The notes under the pieces are model-generated. The model saw nothing but the letters and a program-made list of their open reading frames with translations. It searched no databases and was not told the DNA's origin. A stretch of DNA of 64,000 bases. Origin: Bolinopsis microptera. Its lineage: Eukaryota; Ctenophora; Tentaculata; Lobata; Bolinopsidae. Below are positions 1 through 11,161 of this stretch, piece by piece (within the stretch, counting starts at the first letter, position 1; every line of letters begins with the position of its first letter). The translations under genes were made by a program, and so were the position numbers. The DNA is taken from contig NC_087082.1 in NCBI RefSeq assembly GCF_026151205.1, forward strand, positions 5,091,908 to 5,155,907, in the 5' to 3' direction.

Positions 1-24
1 GGAGTCTTGCTTAGTCGTAGTAAA

Positions 25-243
25 CACCTGTAACACCTTATATTAACACCTGTAACACCTTATATTAACACCTGTAACACCTTACATTAACACCTGTAAC
101 ACCTTATATTAACACCTGTAACACCTTATATTAACACCTGTAACACCTTATATTAACACATGTAACACCTTATATTAACACCTGCAACACCTTATATTAA
201 CACCTGTAACACCTTATATCAACACCTGTAACACCTTATATTA
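25..243. repeat. 20-bp minisatellite, about 11 copies
   Basis: Direct tandem copies of a 20-bp unit (ACACCTGTAACACCTTATAT) run almost without change. Rare substitutions are seen near 160-230. The array ends about 10 bp before the TIR element at 256. Each unit carries the pentamer GTAAC that recurs in several other arrays of this window. No coding potential. Confidence 0.95.
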
Positions 244-255
244 ATTTCAATTTAA

Positions 256-1668
256 GGGCACTTTCAAAAACATCTGTCACGGAAAAAATGTTAAAATTTG
301 CCAAAAATCAGTTCTTGTGGCATAATTTGGTGGATAATTTTTGGAACGGGATGAAACTCCAGGATATGGTGTGCAATACCCTAACCTTAACTTTCTGCCA
401 CTTTTTGTTTCGATTTAGGGCTAAATCTGGTGGATAAAAGTGAAACAGACCAATCCACTTCAGGTGGCCTTTAAAAATATTTAATTCCATCTAAACTCCT
501 AAAATATGATTGAGACTTATAATTTTTTTTTTTTTTATTAAATACTTTTCAAATTTTACAGAGTTATAATCGTTATAACTTCACAATTTCATAAGAAGGG
601 CTGCGATTTTTCTTAAGGGGCAAATTTGGTGGATATATTTTTGTACCTCTTTTTAAGACTGTTATTTGTTACCTAACATCAATTTACTGGTCTTAAAATG
701 ATGCAAAGGCAATGTTAAATCCATGGCATCAACTATAAAGTTCGAGATTCAAGTTAAAAGGCTATTTTTGGTGGATATCAGTCAATATTAATTAGTTAAA
801 CGCCTAAATGCTACCAAAATATCAATAAATAAGACATCATCATGATTAAAAACAGTTGAAAAAGATGAAATATAGGATGTTGAACATTTATGCATAAGGT
901 ACTATGGCATTTTAAGCATTCAGGGCCAATTCGGTGGATAATTAACTCAAAAATACTTAAAATATCGACCTGGATATTTTGATATCCATCAATTTTGGCC
1001 TTAAAAGTCGGCTTGAGCTTATCACATTTTGTGCTGAACAAGAAAAAGGTCTAAACAAACCAATATCAGTGTATGATTTCATAATTGAGCAGAAATAGTG
1101 GATAAAAAAGCAACTTTTCCCGTTTGTGTGCTTTTATCCACCAAAAACGGCTCTGAAGGCTGAAATGAGACAGTTTGTTAAGTTCACATGAAACTATATC
1201 CATTCGTTATGGCCCTAAAATAATAATTGTAAGCATTTTCAGCTTCTAGACGAGATAATTGGGCGGGGTCTAACAATGGATAAAATGCATTATTGACACA
1301 GAATTTTACTTAAAAATAAAATCAATCTTGAAGCTCCAGTATATAATCCACCAAAAATGGCCTAGAAAGTAAATCTTCTATTCTATCATAAACTTGAAAC
1401 GATTTCCAACCTGATCTGGTAACTGAGTAAACCTGATGAACTTGTTGACCAATATAAATATAATTTTTTCGATTGAAAATTTTCGGTATTGAATTTTATT
1501 TTATAGACATAGTAGACATTTTATTATTTTTGTAAAAGTTGTACTATCGCAAATCTGTAGATGTCGCACAGTTTGATCAAAATATTGAGTATATCCACCA
1601 AATGAGAGCTTCTAGAAGTTGAAATTTTTCCTGTGACAGATTCGTTAACATAGTTTTTGAAAGTGCCC
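256..1668. mobile_element. TIR element with GGTGGATA motifs, copy 1
   Basis: The element starts GGGCACTTTCAAAAAC and ends with its reverse complement. A second inverted block (CTGTCACGG on the left, CCTGTGACAG on the right) lies just inside each end. The left half holds GGTGGATA at 329, 429, 628, 770 and 933. The right part holds the reverse complement TATCCACC at 1135 and 1592, with degenerate forms at 1097 and 1345. Many lie in a longer motif close to AGGGCCAAATTTGGTGGATA. It is collinear with the 1.96-kb copy at 31877-33839 but lacks several internal blocks of it. The flanks TTAA and ATAA are a possible imperfect 4-bp target duplication. No transposase ORF is seen, so it is non-autonomous. 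I do not recognise the family. Confidence 0.85.
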
Positions 1669-2676
1669 ATAAACATCAACATTATCTGTAGGAAACTAAT
1701 GGATTATTGTTAGTCACGAAACAAAATTAACCCAAAACTGATTTCTTTTAAAGAAATGTAGGTCTGAAACCCGTGACCCAAGGAATCTTTATCTATTATA
1801 AAAATCTATTTATTAAGGCTGACTAGAACTTCATTAATCAAGTACACTAACAAGACAACGCATTTGCTAACTTCTTAGCTGTAATATCATTAAACTAGTC
1901 AGTAAAATACGAATAAACAACGCTCGGAACTGTATGTTGTAACAATAATAGGTTCATTAATAAAACACAAGTTTTAGCACTTAAAGTTTCTTAAAATTTT
2001 CAACTACTGGGCCACTCTTATTCTCATGTAAATGGTCGTCACTGTTGGCGTGATCTTCAGTTAGCCCTAGCACACTTAACTAAGACATGAAGAACTCTAG
2101 TACAGGGATGTTTAATTTCCCCCAAAAGTTAAATCGGGGTTTTACTGTACTTCTATAAAGAAGTAAGAACTATTGTACAGAGTTTTTAAGGTACGTTGCG
2201 AATTTTTATCCTAACCCCATAGACCTAAGACATCATTATCTATCGGTTCAACTGAGTTGAATCCTCAATCCTCATTAATAAACATTGATGAGTTGTTTGT
2301 CGGTTGACTCTTGTGAGAGATAATTTCAATCAGTCCTAGAGAGATATAAACCACACTCAAAGTTTTCCACAGGCCGTTGTTTTGCTCCTTAATCACCCTG
2401 GCTCGGAGATTTGATGAGTCTCAACAGGTACTCCGTACTGGTCACCTTGATCTCACCAGACAGTTGCGGATATATTTGTCGAAGTTGCTAATGTAGGATT
2501 AGACAAATAAATCCGTACCAGCAGTCTAGTTTTTTTACAATATTTAATTTTGTATGAGGTTTGACTTTTGATAGATAATAATTATGTCATATATACTTTG
2601 AGTGAACATTGGCTGGCACTTCAGGCCAGTCCCCAACCAAGAAAAACAACCATCCTATCATTATACACAGTCGGTT
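1669..2676. other. No gene seen
   Basis: AT-rich sequence with no long open frame on either strand and no repeat that I could tie to others in the window. Confidence 0.5.
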
Positions 2677-2682
2677 ATGTTC

Positions 2683-2999
2683 TACCTGTCTGTGTTGTAA
2701 CCTGTCTGTGTTGTAACCTGTCTGTGTTGTAACCTGTTTCTGTTTGTGTTTGTGTATCCTTATTAAAACTCGAGTGGCTCCAGTCCTGATCCTGCCCGAC
2801 ACCACCAATACGCGTATCAATTTCCACACGCAAATTATTTGGGCATGGAACAGGTCACTCGTATAATTTTATTTCACAAACAAAATTTGCCCAAATTATT
2901 TTCCTGTATTATTTGGCCATGGAACTTAAGGGTAACCCTTAAGTTCTATGTCTGTGTTGTAACCTGTCTGTGTTGTAACCTGTCTGTGTTGTCTACCTC
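2683..2999. repeat. 16-bp repeats in two clusters
   Basis: About three and a half copies of CCTGTCTGTGTTGTAA lie at 2683-2742 and about three more at 2950-2999. The stretch between them is unrelated. On the minus strand the second cluster directly follows a possible splice donor at the end of the exon-like segment 3000-3090. Confidence 0.8.
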
Positions 3000-3090
3000 A
3001 GGGTTCTCCCACTGAAGTGTACTTCTGAACTTGATGATATTATGTCTCATGCTAGGAGCTATTAATGCAGTTGTTATCAGTGTTGTAGGA
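3000..3090 (-). CDS. Possible internal exon, unrecognised
   Basis: On the minus strand a CTGGTCAG acceptor is followed by an open stretch of about 30 codons (it includes SMRHNIIKFRSTLQWENPE) ending in CCTGAG|GTAGAC, a plausible donor. Composition is more coding-like than the flanks, but no domain is recognised and no partner exon is established. It lies downstream of the last SPO22-like exon on the same strand and could belong to that gene. It could equally be chance. Confidence 0.2.
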
Positions 3091-3602
3091 CTGACCAGAG
3101 CAGGCTTGTTATTCTCCACTACCCAACAGCTCATCAAATAAGAACTAAATGTGTATCAATATGAACACAGTCATATTTTTAGTTACAGTACAAGGTCCCA
3201 GTCCATCCTCAAAGACCAAAAGGAAAAAAGTAATTAATTTCATATTGGGATGTACTATATCATATACTCATATAGAGAAAGAGCGCCCAAGTGTTACGTT
3301 TTACCACATGTTACGTGTTACCAAGGGTACTGACCGTCCTCTAGCCTGACAACGGCGCAGTTCCATTAGGGTATAAGTTTTCATTACAGATAGTACTTTT
3401 CATTAGGGGTCGCAAGTCAGGAACATGAAACAGGGAAATGAAGGAAATGCCCGAAATGCAGCCATTTTGCTAGTCGAGTTTAAACCTTACTCTTAGATTC
3501 CAATATTACTTGATCAGCTATGAGTTGGCACTTAGCCAGCCGTTTACAGAGCTCCAAACCTTGAAATAGGAATCCAGCTAGCTGACTTGCATAGCAACAC
3601 AA

Positions 3603-3616
3603 GTTGCCATAGCAAC
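3603..3616. promoter_or_regulatory. RFX X-box motif GTTGCCATAGCAAC
   Basis: This 14-mer is a perfect match to the ciliary-gene X-box consensus (GTHNYYATRRNAAC) bound by RFX factors. A half copy lies just upstream (CATAGCAACACAAG at about 3588). No gene start is evident next to it, so its target is unknown. Confidence 0.45.
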
Positions 3617-5400
3617 ACAATCTTGGCTGAAATATTGAAATACCCAATCAGAACCCGTTAGCCTGTATCAATCAGGAATTTAATCAGAAACCAGAATGGT
3701 CTGTCATTTCTGGATATTTGTAGCCTTTTGTGTGGGTGCCCGGTGCAACATGTTCTCTTTACGTCAGAAACCCCGGATAACCGATAAGATCCGAATTTAA
3801 GATAATACATTCCCTAAAAATTAAAGATAAAATCGCACATGATAAAACTGAACATTTGCCAAAGTTAACAGAGCTTTAATGAGAGCACCCGTTCTGCCGA
3901 AGTCTGTGACACTCTGTGACTGTAGTCTGTGCCACTAGTCAGTACCACTTTCTAATCAATGCCACTTTTGTAACTAGCTCATGGTCAGCCCACCCCGACT
4001 CACCGGCTATAAATTCTAATATCCTGGAAATTGTCTCGTTTGCAAGCCAGTCATTCACTTTAGCAGCTGATTATCATTCTGGTAAAGTGGCATATTTAAT
4101 AATAATTTTTCATTTAAATTCTCAGACAAAATATTTAAAATGGCAGTATTATGATCGCTACTGGTTGTATTGTTCGGTAAAATTCGGGTTGTGTGGGCCA
4201 GTAAATTTTGGTTTGACTATTTGACCCGTACGCCGTCAATCCAGGGCAGGTAATATTACAAATGCTTATTGTAAATAGTTGTAAATACTTATTAACTTAT
4301 TACAGCACAAGGAGATGTCGAGCTCGATTTTCAAATTATTTGTAACTGTTCAAATCTAATTAATTGTAGTAACTTATAGACTAACGATTGTTGATCTATC
4401 TGTTGCTGTGGTTTATTTTACTATTTATTAAATTAAATGCTTCTCCGTTCAGTATCAGGGCACCTTAAACCTTGGTAACCCAATTTTAAGACACTTAGCA
4501 ACATATTTTCCCAGCTCTGGCAATCAGCCCGCCACTCCAATGAACAGTCATTGTTCTCCTTCTTTAGATATATTTACAACGAGTCTCATTCTCACTCAGC
4601 TTGTTTCTTTTTGCAAACTACTTAACTACCTAGCAATCAATCCAGACATTTTACTCAAAATCGTATGCTCGCTATAGTATGATTGGTAGTAATTAAGTAC
4701 TTTTTTAGGGCTATGTCATGAGTTATTCTGAGAGGTTTTGGTCTGAAAGAGTCGGCCTGATTGTACGGTACAATCAGACTGACAACTCTCAGACTGATGG
4801 TACAATTTGTAACCTCAACCCTGCTGAGAGGTTCAGAGGGGTCACTAGAGAGTTTGCTTTATACTATATAATATATATATATTACATATACAGCACCGAT
4901 AGTTATAATAAATCTCGAGTAAAAGGTTAACGTAATCACTCTGATATAGCGCACTACAACGTTCTGATCACATTGTCATTAACATCTAACATCTTTACGC
5001 TATATCTTCAAGCGAGTATTATAGAAAGTATTAGTAATAGTAGTTGTAGTAAATATTTGTAGTAGTATTAGTGGAAAGGGAGTCGACCGTTGATTTTGTT
5101 AATAATAATGTGACGATAACCGGATAACAGATGATATCTGTATAATATATCTCTTATGTTAGCTATGAGTTATAGGTCCCTCTATAGTCTATAAGCTCCC
5201 CCTGTATAATAGGATCACAGCTAAGTGTTCTCACTAACTCGTATATTAAATGTGATACTTTACAGCACTTCTAATACTGCTTCAGGAGTACCCGTCATGC
5301 TCCCTTATACAAATAATAACAATATCAGAACACTGTTTAACTCTTTTGTTGTGTAGCCAGCTAGCTCAAGAGATTGGACTCTGAAATACATGAATTCAAT
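3617..5400. other. No gene seen
   Basis: Short chance ORFs only. The DNA is AT-rich with simple TA runs around 4860-4890. Confidence 0.45.
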
Positions 5401-5465
5401 CTCTGTTTCCTGATTAATTAGGTGTTTCCTGATAAATTAGGTGTTTGCTGATAAATTAGGTGTTG
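5398..5465. repeat. Short 21-bp triplicate
   Basis: Three imperfect copies of a unit close to GTTTCCTGATAAATTAGGT stand just downstream (minus sense) of the tRNA-like block. Confidence 0.7.
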
Positions 5466-5496
5466 TCACGGCTGAATTCTCTGATAACTCCAAGGA

Positions 5497-5570
5497 TTGG
5501 TAGCACTTGACGGGGCTCGAACCTAGAACCACCCGATTACAAAGTATCGAAGCTACACCCTGATCAACTA
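5497..5570 (-). repeat. tRNA-like relic or SINE head
   Basis: Read on the minus strand the segment has a good B-box/T-arm (GGTTCGAGCCC) and a potential anticodon hairpin (CGAT, 8-nt loop with TGT, ATCG). The acceptor and D arms do not fold cleanly. It begins a few bases after the 3' end of the tRNA-Arg gene in the same orientation. It may be a decayed tRNA or the head of a tRNA-derived SINE. Confidence 0.45.
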
Positions 5571-5578
5571 AAAGTAAT

Positions 5579-5651
5579 CGACCCCGAAGGGACTCGAACC
5601 CCCAATCTTCTGATTCGAAGTCAGACGCCTTAGCCATTAGGCCACGAGGCC
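5579..5651 (-). tRNA. tRNA-Arg (anticodon UCG)
   Basis: The 73-nt minus-strand sequence folds as a normal cloverleaf. The acceptor stem is GGCCTCG with CGGGGTC and discriminator G. The D arm contains the A-box TGGCCTAATGG. The anticodon stem is TCTGA/TCAGA with loop CTTCGAA, giving anticodon TCG. The T arm is GGGGGTTCGAGTCCCTT. No intron and no encoded CCA, as expected for a nuclear eukaryotic tRNA. It decodes CGA. Confidence 0.93.
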
Positions 5652-5689
5652 GATGCTAAGATTCTGATTGGAAAATTACATTTCAGGTA

Positions 5690-5800
5690 TATATAATAAT
5701 TGTTTTTCAGATAATCTAGTTGTTTTTTTAGATGATCTTGTTTTTAAAAAGATAATCTAGTTGTTTTTTAGATAATCTAGCTGTTTTTTGCACAATATTT
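5690..5800. repeat. AT-rich 20-bp repeats
   Basis: Four imperfect copies of AGATAATCTAGTTGTTTTTT lie next to the tRNA gene. The block is low-complexity. Confidence 0.6.
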
Positions 5801-6294
5801 TCACCTCACCCTTTAGAACCGGTCAGACATGGTTAGAACCTGACACTTGCTAACCATATGGGCGGTATACACTATACAAGCACATTATTTCACCTGATAA
5901 TATATTGGCTCTGGGTATTGTTTGTGGTCGATCAGAGGGAGTCTTGGTTTCAATAGCTGGTCACATGGTGCACTTTCATTATACTATGACCACCGATTGA
6001 AATTTCAAATTCTATCATGGCCCTCGACAACTTGAGAATTTGAGCAGTCAATGAAAGGCTTTAAACAATAGCTGTTTGTTGTAAATAACAGTACAGTGTA
6101 CCCTGTTGGATGGTTCATGTTTGTAAGTACCTTATGAATCATCCACTAGAGACCTCTGCCCCGTCTCTATTTGTCACTATATTGCCATCATAATGATCCT
6201 CCCTGTTCATTATCATTTATGCTCCACTACTTGCTCCATCTTGGTATTGTCAGACACCACCAGTAATTCGTAATATTCGGGGTATGTTTTAAGG

Positions 6295-6910
6295 AGCAAG
6301 GAGCTAGAGGGGGACTTGGTCGATCTAGAGGGGGACTTGGTCGAGCTAGGAGGGGGACTTGGTCGAGCTAGGGGGGGGGGGGGCCTTGGTCGAGCTAGGA
6401 GGGGGACTTGGTCGAGCTAGGAGGGGGGCTTGGTCGAACTAGGAGGGGGACTTGGTCGAGCTAGAGGGGGACTTGGTCGAGCAAGAGGGGGACTTGGTCG
6501 AGCTAGAGGGGGACATGGTCGAGCTAGAGGGGGACTTGGTCGAGCTAGAGGGGGACTTGGTCGAGCTAGAGGGGGACTTGGTCGAGCTAGAGGGGGACTT
6601 GGTCGAGCTAGAGGGGGACTTGGTCGAGCTAGAGGGGGACTTGGTCGAGCTAGAGGGGGACTTGGTCGAGCTAGAGGGGGACTTGGTCGAGCTAGAGGGG
6701 GACTTGGTCGAGCTAGAGGGGGGCTTGATCGAGCTAGGAGGGGGACTTGGTCGAGCTAGGAGGGGGACTTGGTCGAGCTAGGAGGGGGGCTAGGTCGAGC
6801 TAGAGGGGGACTAGGTCGAGCTAGAGGGGGACTAGGTCGAGCTAGAGGGGGACTTGGTCGAGCTAGGAGGGGGGCTTGGTCGAGCTAGGAGGAGGACTTG
6901 GTCGAGGGGG
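6295..6910. repeat. G-rich 21-bp minisatellite, about 29 copies
   Basis: The unit is close to GAGCTAGAGGGGGACTTGGTC (21 bp, some 22-bp units with an extra G, one with an 11-G run near 6370). Because 21 is divisible by 3, two frames stay open and give spurious peptides of repeated GLGRARG or LVELEGD. The only changes are indels in the G run, as expected of a tandem repeat and not of a protein under selection. Confidence 0.95.
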
Positions 6911-7711
6911 TTGATTAATACATGGTACTAGTCTGTCCGGGGACCTTGACAAATTACTTTATCCATCTCCTAGATTGCAGCTAGTAATTACAGCTGGTAG
7001 CAGGAATTTTTACCTCTTGGAGGTGGAATGTGATTGAGCTCTCAAATTTTAAAATATCAGATTGGACCGCACCTTAATCGAATACCAGTATTATTTGTAA
7101 GACAGTGCTGAGTCCCAGCTAGAATACCGTAGGGAATCCACGTTTCCACATCTCAAGATTTTTACCCTCTCCATTTTCCCCGCTTAGCATCCTTAGCATC
7201 TGGTGCAGGTTTAGTCTTGTTTGCTATTCGGGACAATACTGAATAACCAATGATAAATATGATGTAATGCCTCAATATCTTTAACCACTTAATAGCTTCT
7301 TCTACCTCTTCCGTGATCTGCTTAGATATAAATGTTATATTAAATGTTCCGAATACTACTTCCAAATACTACGAATAACGCGATATTATATATATTTATT
7401 CGTTACATTAGGTTTTGGATAATAAAGATGTGATTAATTATCTTAAAATTGCAATAATTTACGAGCATCTAGGACTTGAATTTTATTGATATTTATGCTT
7501 CATTTAATTTATGCTTTTGCATTTTCAGAAAAAAATTTAGATAGGGCGTCACTTGTTCTTTTACGAAACTGTTTTGAACAGAGAAACATCTTCTGTAAAC
7601 AAAATATGTACTGGGAATCAAAAGCACACTGCCGCATACATAGTCAACTCTACAGTCTACATACACAACATGTTTACTGTAGCAGTTAACGGGCTAATAT
7701 CCAGTGGATGA

Positions 7712-7800
7712 CCGGGTAAAAGCAGTTAAATAACCGGGTAAAAGCAGTTAAATAACCGGGTAAAAGCCGTTAAATAACCGGGTAAAAGCCAACCAATAGC
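7712..7800. repeat. 22-bp tandem repeat, 4 copies
   Basis: Four copies of AACCGGGTAAAAGCAGTTAA with a 22-bp period. The last copies have GCCGTT in place of GCAGTT. Confidence 0.85.
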
Positions 7801-9100
7801 CATTGGATGGTAGGTTAACAGCAGATTAGTGTTGTACTGCTTATGCAAATACCTTCAGAGCCCTGGTCGTATTTACATAGACATTTAATTAATTAATAAT
7901 TGTTTCATCGCTTCTGATTTGTAATCTCTGTTACCACACCATGGTTACTATGTATTTTCAGTGATGACAGCGACTACAACTCATTAGTCATTAGTCACTG
8001 TAGGTTCTTTAACTCGTATCCAATACCTTATTCTAATATCTTAGTCCGAAACCTCATTTACTGAATTGCATTTTTCTGAGTTAACCTTTTTATTAATTCA
8101 AATTCGACTACGTTTCGAATTGAAATCGTCGTTGTTTTTTAAGTATATCTCCTTTTGCTGAAATATTAGCCACAAAATTCCTCTGATAAAACACGATGAC
8201 AGTCTGAGATTCAGGATTTGAGGAAGTGTCGAAACGTTAATCTGAAAGAAGATTATAATAGTTGTAAAATATTGCCGTGCTTGGTGTAATCGGGCTAACT
8301 GTTTGTAGCAAGACACACATTTTATTGCTTAAATAAAACAGGCGACTGTTAATTTGATGGGCGGTTAAATTGCAACTTGAACTTTTTCTTTGTATAGACG
8401 TGTCTACACACTCCGAGAATGTAGAAGACTGAATCTTATACGTTAAGTTACCATAACAACCTTCGTCCAGGAATGAACCCATAGTTTTTTCAGTCTGAGA
8501 TGTTTTGCGAGGTGACAGTCATTGTAGGTTGTCTTAAAACAGTATCTCTATAGGTTGTCTTATAGCTTATATCTTATAGCTTTTATGTTTATAGGTACAA
8601 ATATTAAATCGCAGGTTATTCAAAATGTGGGGCTATTTAACAGAGAATCAACTGGACATTTATTGACAGTTCAGTTTAAACTAAACTGTAATGAGATTGT
8701 CAATATTGTTTAGTATTTTATTGATAATAATAACACACACTCCAACAGTCGCTGCTCAACAACTTAGTTAAATGTAAGATCAGTAATTAGCAATTCTGAA
8801 TTTGATCGTGGAAGCCAAAATTGCTCGATATTATTTGCATTCGTCAATAACTGCCAAACTGGCATCTGAAACGAATTCCTGAATTCTATTTGTCGTGTCC
8901 GACTATTTAGTTCATTCGTTAATGGAACTCTAGAACTTTGTTTGATTGATAAGTTGTTATTGGATAAATAAAAGGAAACCTCTTATTTCCTTTAAACTTC
9001 ATATCAAGTCCCAAGGGGTTGTATCTGGAAATAGACATATCTAAATATAACCCTTCCGATTATTATTTCTTGAATCCGATTCTTTTTAAACCAATATGCA
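7801..9100. other. No gene seen
   Basis: Only short ORFs without splice context or recognisable motifs. Confidence 0.45.
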
Positions 9101-9104
9101 GAAA

Positions 9105-9652
9105 CCACTGTTACCTAGTAACCAGTATGTAGAACCCACTGTTACCTAGTAACCACTGTTACCTAGTAACCACTTGCATTGTTACCTACTACCTAGTAAC
9201 TACTGTTACCTAGTAACCACTTGCACTGTTACCTAGTAACCACTGTTACCTAGTAACCACTGTTACCTAGTAACCACTGTTACCTAGTAACCACTGTTAC
9301 CTAGTAACCACTGTTACCTAGTAACCACTGTTACCTAGTAACCACTGTTACCTAGTAACCACTGTTACCTAGTAACCACTGTTACCTAGTAACCACTGTT
9401 ACCTAGTAACCACTGTTACCTAGTAACCACTGTTACCTAGTAACCACTGTTACCTAGTAACCACTGTTACCTAGTAACCACTGTTACCTAGTAACCACTG
9501 TTACCTAGTAACCACTGTTACCTAGTAACCACCCTTACCTAGTAACCACCCTTACCTAGTAACCACCGTTACCTAGTAACCACCGTTACCTAGTAACCAC
9601 TGTTACCTAGTAACCACTGTTACCTAGTAACCACTGTTACCTAGTAACCGGA
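9105..9652. repeat. 18-bp array of X-box-like dyads, about 29 copies
   Basis: The unit CTGTTACCTAGTAACCA is repeated nearly perfectly, with two longer variant units near 9165-9230 and CC/CG variants near 9530-9600. The core GTTACCTAGTAAC is an inverted repeat (GTTAC-CTA-GTAAC). It also fits the RFX X-box definition GTNRCC-N0-3-RGYAAC exactly with a one-base spacer. The same core, in a 9-bp unit, builds the arrays in the LDLa-gene introns at 59.6-60.8 kb. Confidence 0.95.
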
Positions 9653-9930
9653 GACCTGAAAACACTTCTCACGTGTCTCATGAAGCCCATGTACTGGTAG
9701 ACAATGTTTTTAACGGAACAATATTTTGGGAGACGCTGCCCTCTGTACAGTTATACGTACCGCTTTATAAACTTATAAAGAACAACGAATGACCGGAGAG
9801 GTCATGTTCAACAGAAAGGTGAGGCGGTATTAGTGAGCTATTATTATTAGGAGTGGTATTACTATTAGGAGTGGTGGTAGGGCGCCACATGCGGTGGGTC
9901 TACCAGCTATGGTAGGTGTGGTAGTTGTCT

Positions 9931-10030
9931 CCTAGTAACCTCATATTAACCTCATAGTAACCTCATATTAACCTCATAGTAACCTTATAGTAACCTCCTA
10001 GTAACCTCATAGTAACCGCCTTGTAACTCC
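9931..10030. repeat. 11-bp repeat, about 9 copies
   Basis: Degenerate copies of AACCTCATAGT, sharing the AGTAACC half-site with the neighbouring 18-bp array. The last copies decay to CCTTGTAACTCCC. Confidence 0.85.
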
Positions 10031-11160
10031 CTGGTAACTTTTCTTCTTTATATGAGGTGTGGCTTGTTTTCTTCTTTAAATAGTAAATATTTAAAGTTTA
10101 TCTGCCATTTAACAGCTTTTATGGGTAATTGTGTCCAAATTGCCCGGATATTTTGTCATGATTCATACTCTGGCTTTGTGTTTGAAGTTTTGCCAGGCGT
10201 TGCTTATTGTTAACAATGCGTTATCAATACACAAGCAAACAGTGATTTCCCTGTTGTATTTATCACAATCCTTAAAATAGATTCCAATCCAACTAAACCG
10301 TCCCTTAACTCATCATGATTTTCATAATTTGTTTGATTTTATCAAATCAATCTGCCACAGGAAATGTAAAGGTTTCAACTCTACTTAGCAAGCACCGTTA
10401 TAATACTGCTACCCACTGCTAGCCCTGTAGAACAACATTTTTAACTCTCCTTTGATCACCGCTAGAACTCCTTCACTTTTACAAAAAGGTGGTAATCGAA
10501 TAGCGTAACGTGAAATATTTCCTGAAAAATTGGTCATTAGACCGTATAGGTACGGTTATCCTGTGGCCATCTTTAACTGAGTAAATACAACTTTTAGTCA
10601 GCAGCAGTGTTAGGATCGTGACATCTTACTTCTGTTACCTACAACTATGAGATCGTCCGTTATTTCTACAGTTTCTTTTTATTTTCTGTACATCGAATAA
10701 TTTCCAAGTTACGAAGACTCGAGAGTCCAGAGCCACTTTATTTTCAAAGAAACCTTAGTTTTTTACTTATTTTCTACAGTCCCAACTTCTAGTTTTTGGT
10801 TACCAATTGAATGTTCGGCATTCAGCAATTTGAAACAATTTGAAGACATATTTGGCTTTACCGTATTTATCAATTTAATCGATAGCTCGATATATGGCTG
10901 GTAAAGTACTGCGTTGTGCACTGTATATAACTACATTATTTTCAGCACTTAAATCCAAAAAGAGAATATTTCTAAGAACATGCTAAAGAACCTGGTAATT
11001 TACGTCACTGATATTCACACGGTCCGCCCCGGGACCTATTAAAACATAAATCATCCGCTCTCAAGTCTCAAAGGCCACTTCAGATTGACTCCTTGTTCGC
11101 GGGGGCTCCAGTATTTAAACATAAAAGGTTTAAAAGGTCCGAGTAATACAGGGGATATTC
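10031..11160. other. No gene seen
   Basis: No open frame, RNA gene or repeat that I can support. Confidence 0.45.
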
Positions 11161-11161
11161 A

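Noticed and set aside
811-1041. 76-codon minus-strand ORF present in both copies of the GGTGGATA element (also 32390-32620)
   Set aside because: It is conserved only because the elements are nearly identical there. It shows no domain and no codon-position bias in its differences, so I do not call it a protein.
6430-6781. Two overlapping ORFs rich in GLGRARG and LVELEGD repeats
   Set aside because: They are the two open frames of the 21-bp minisatellite. Variation consists of indels in the G run, and there is no start context or flanking coding sequence.
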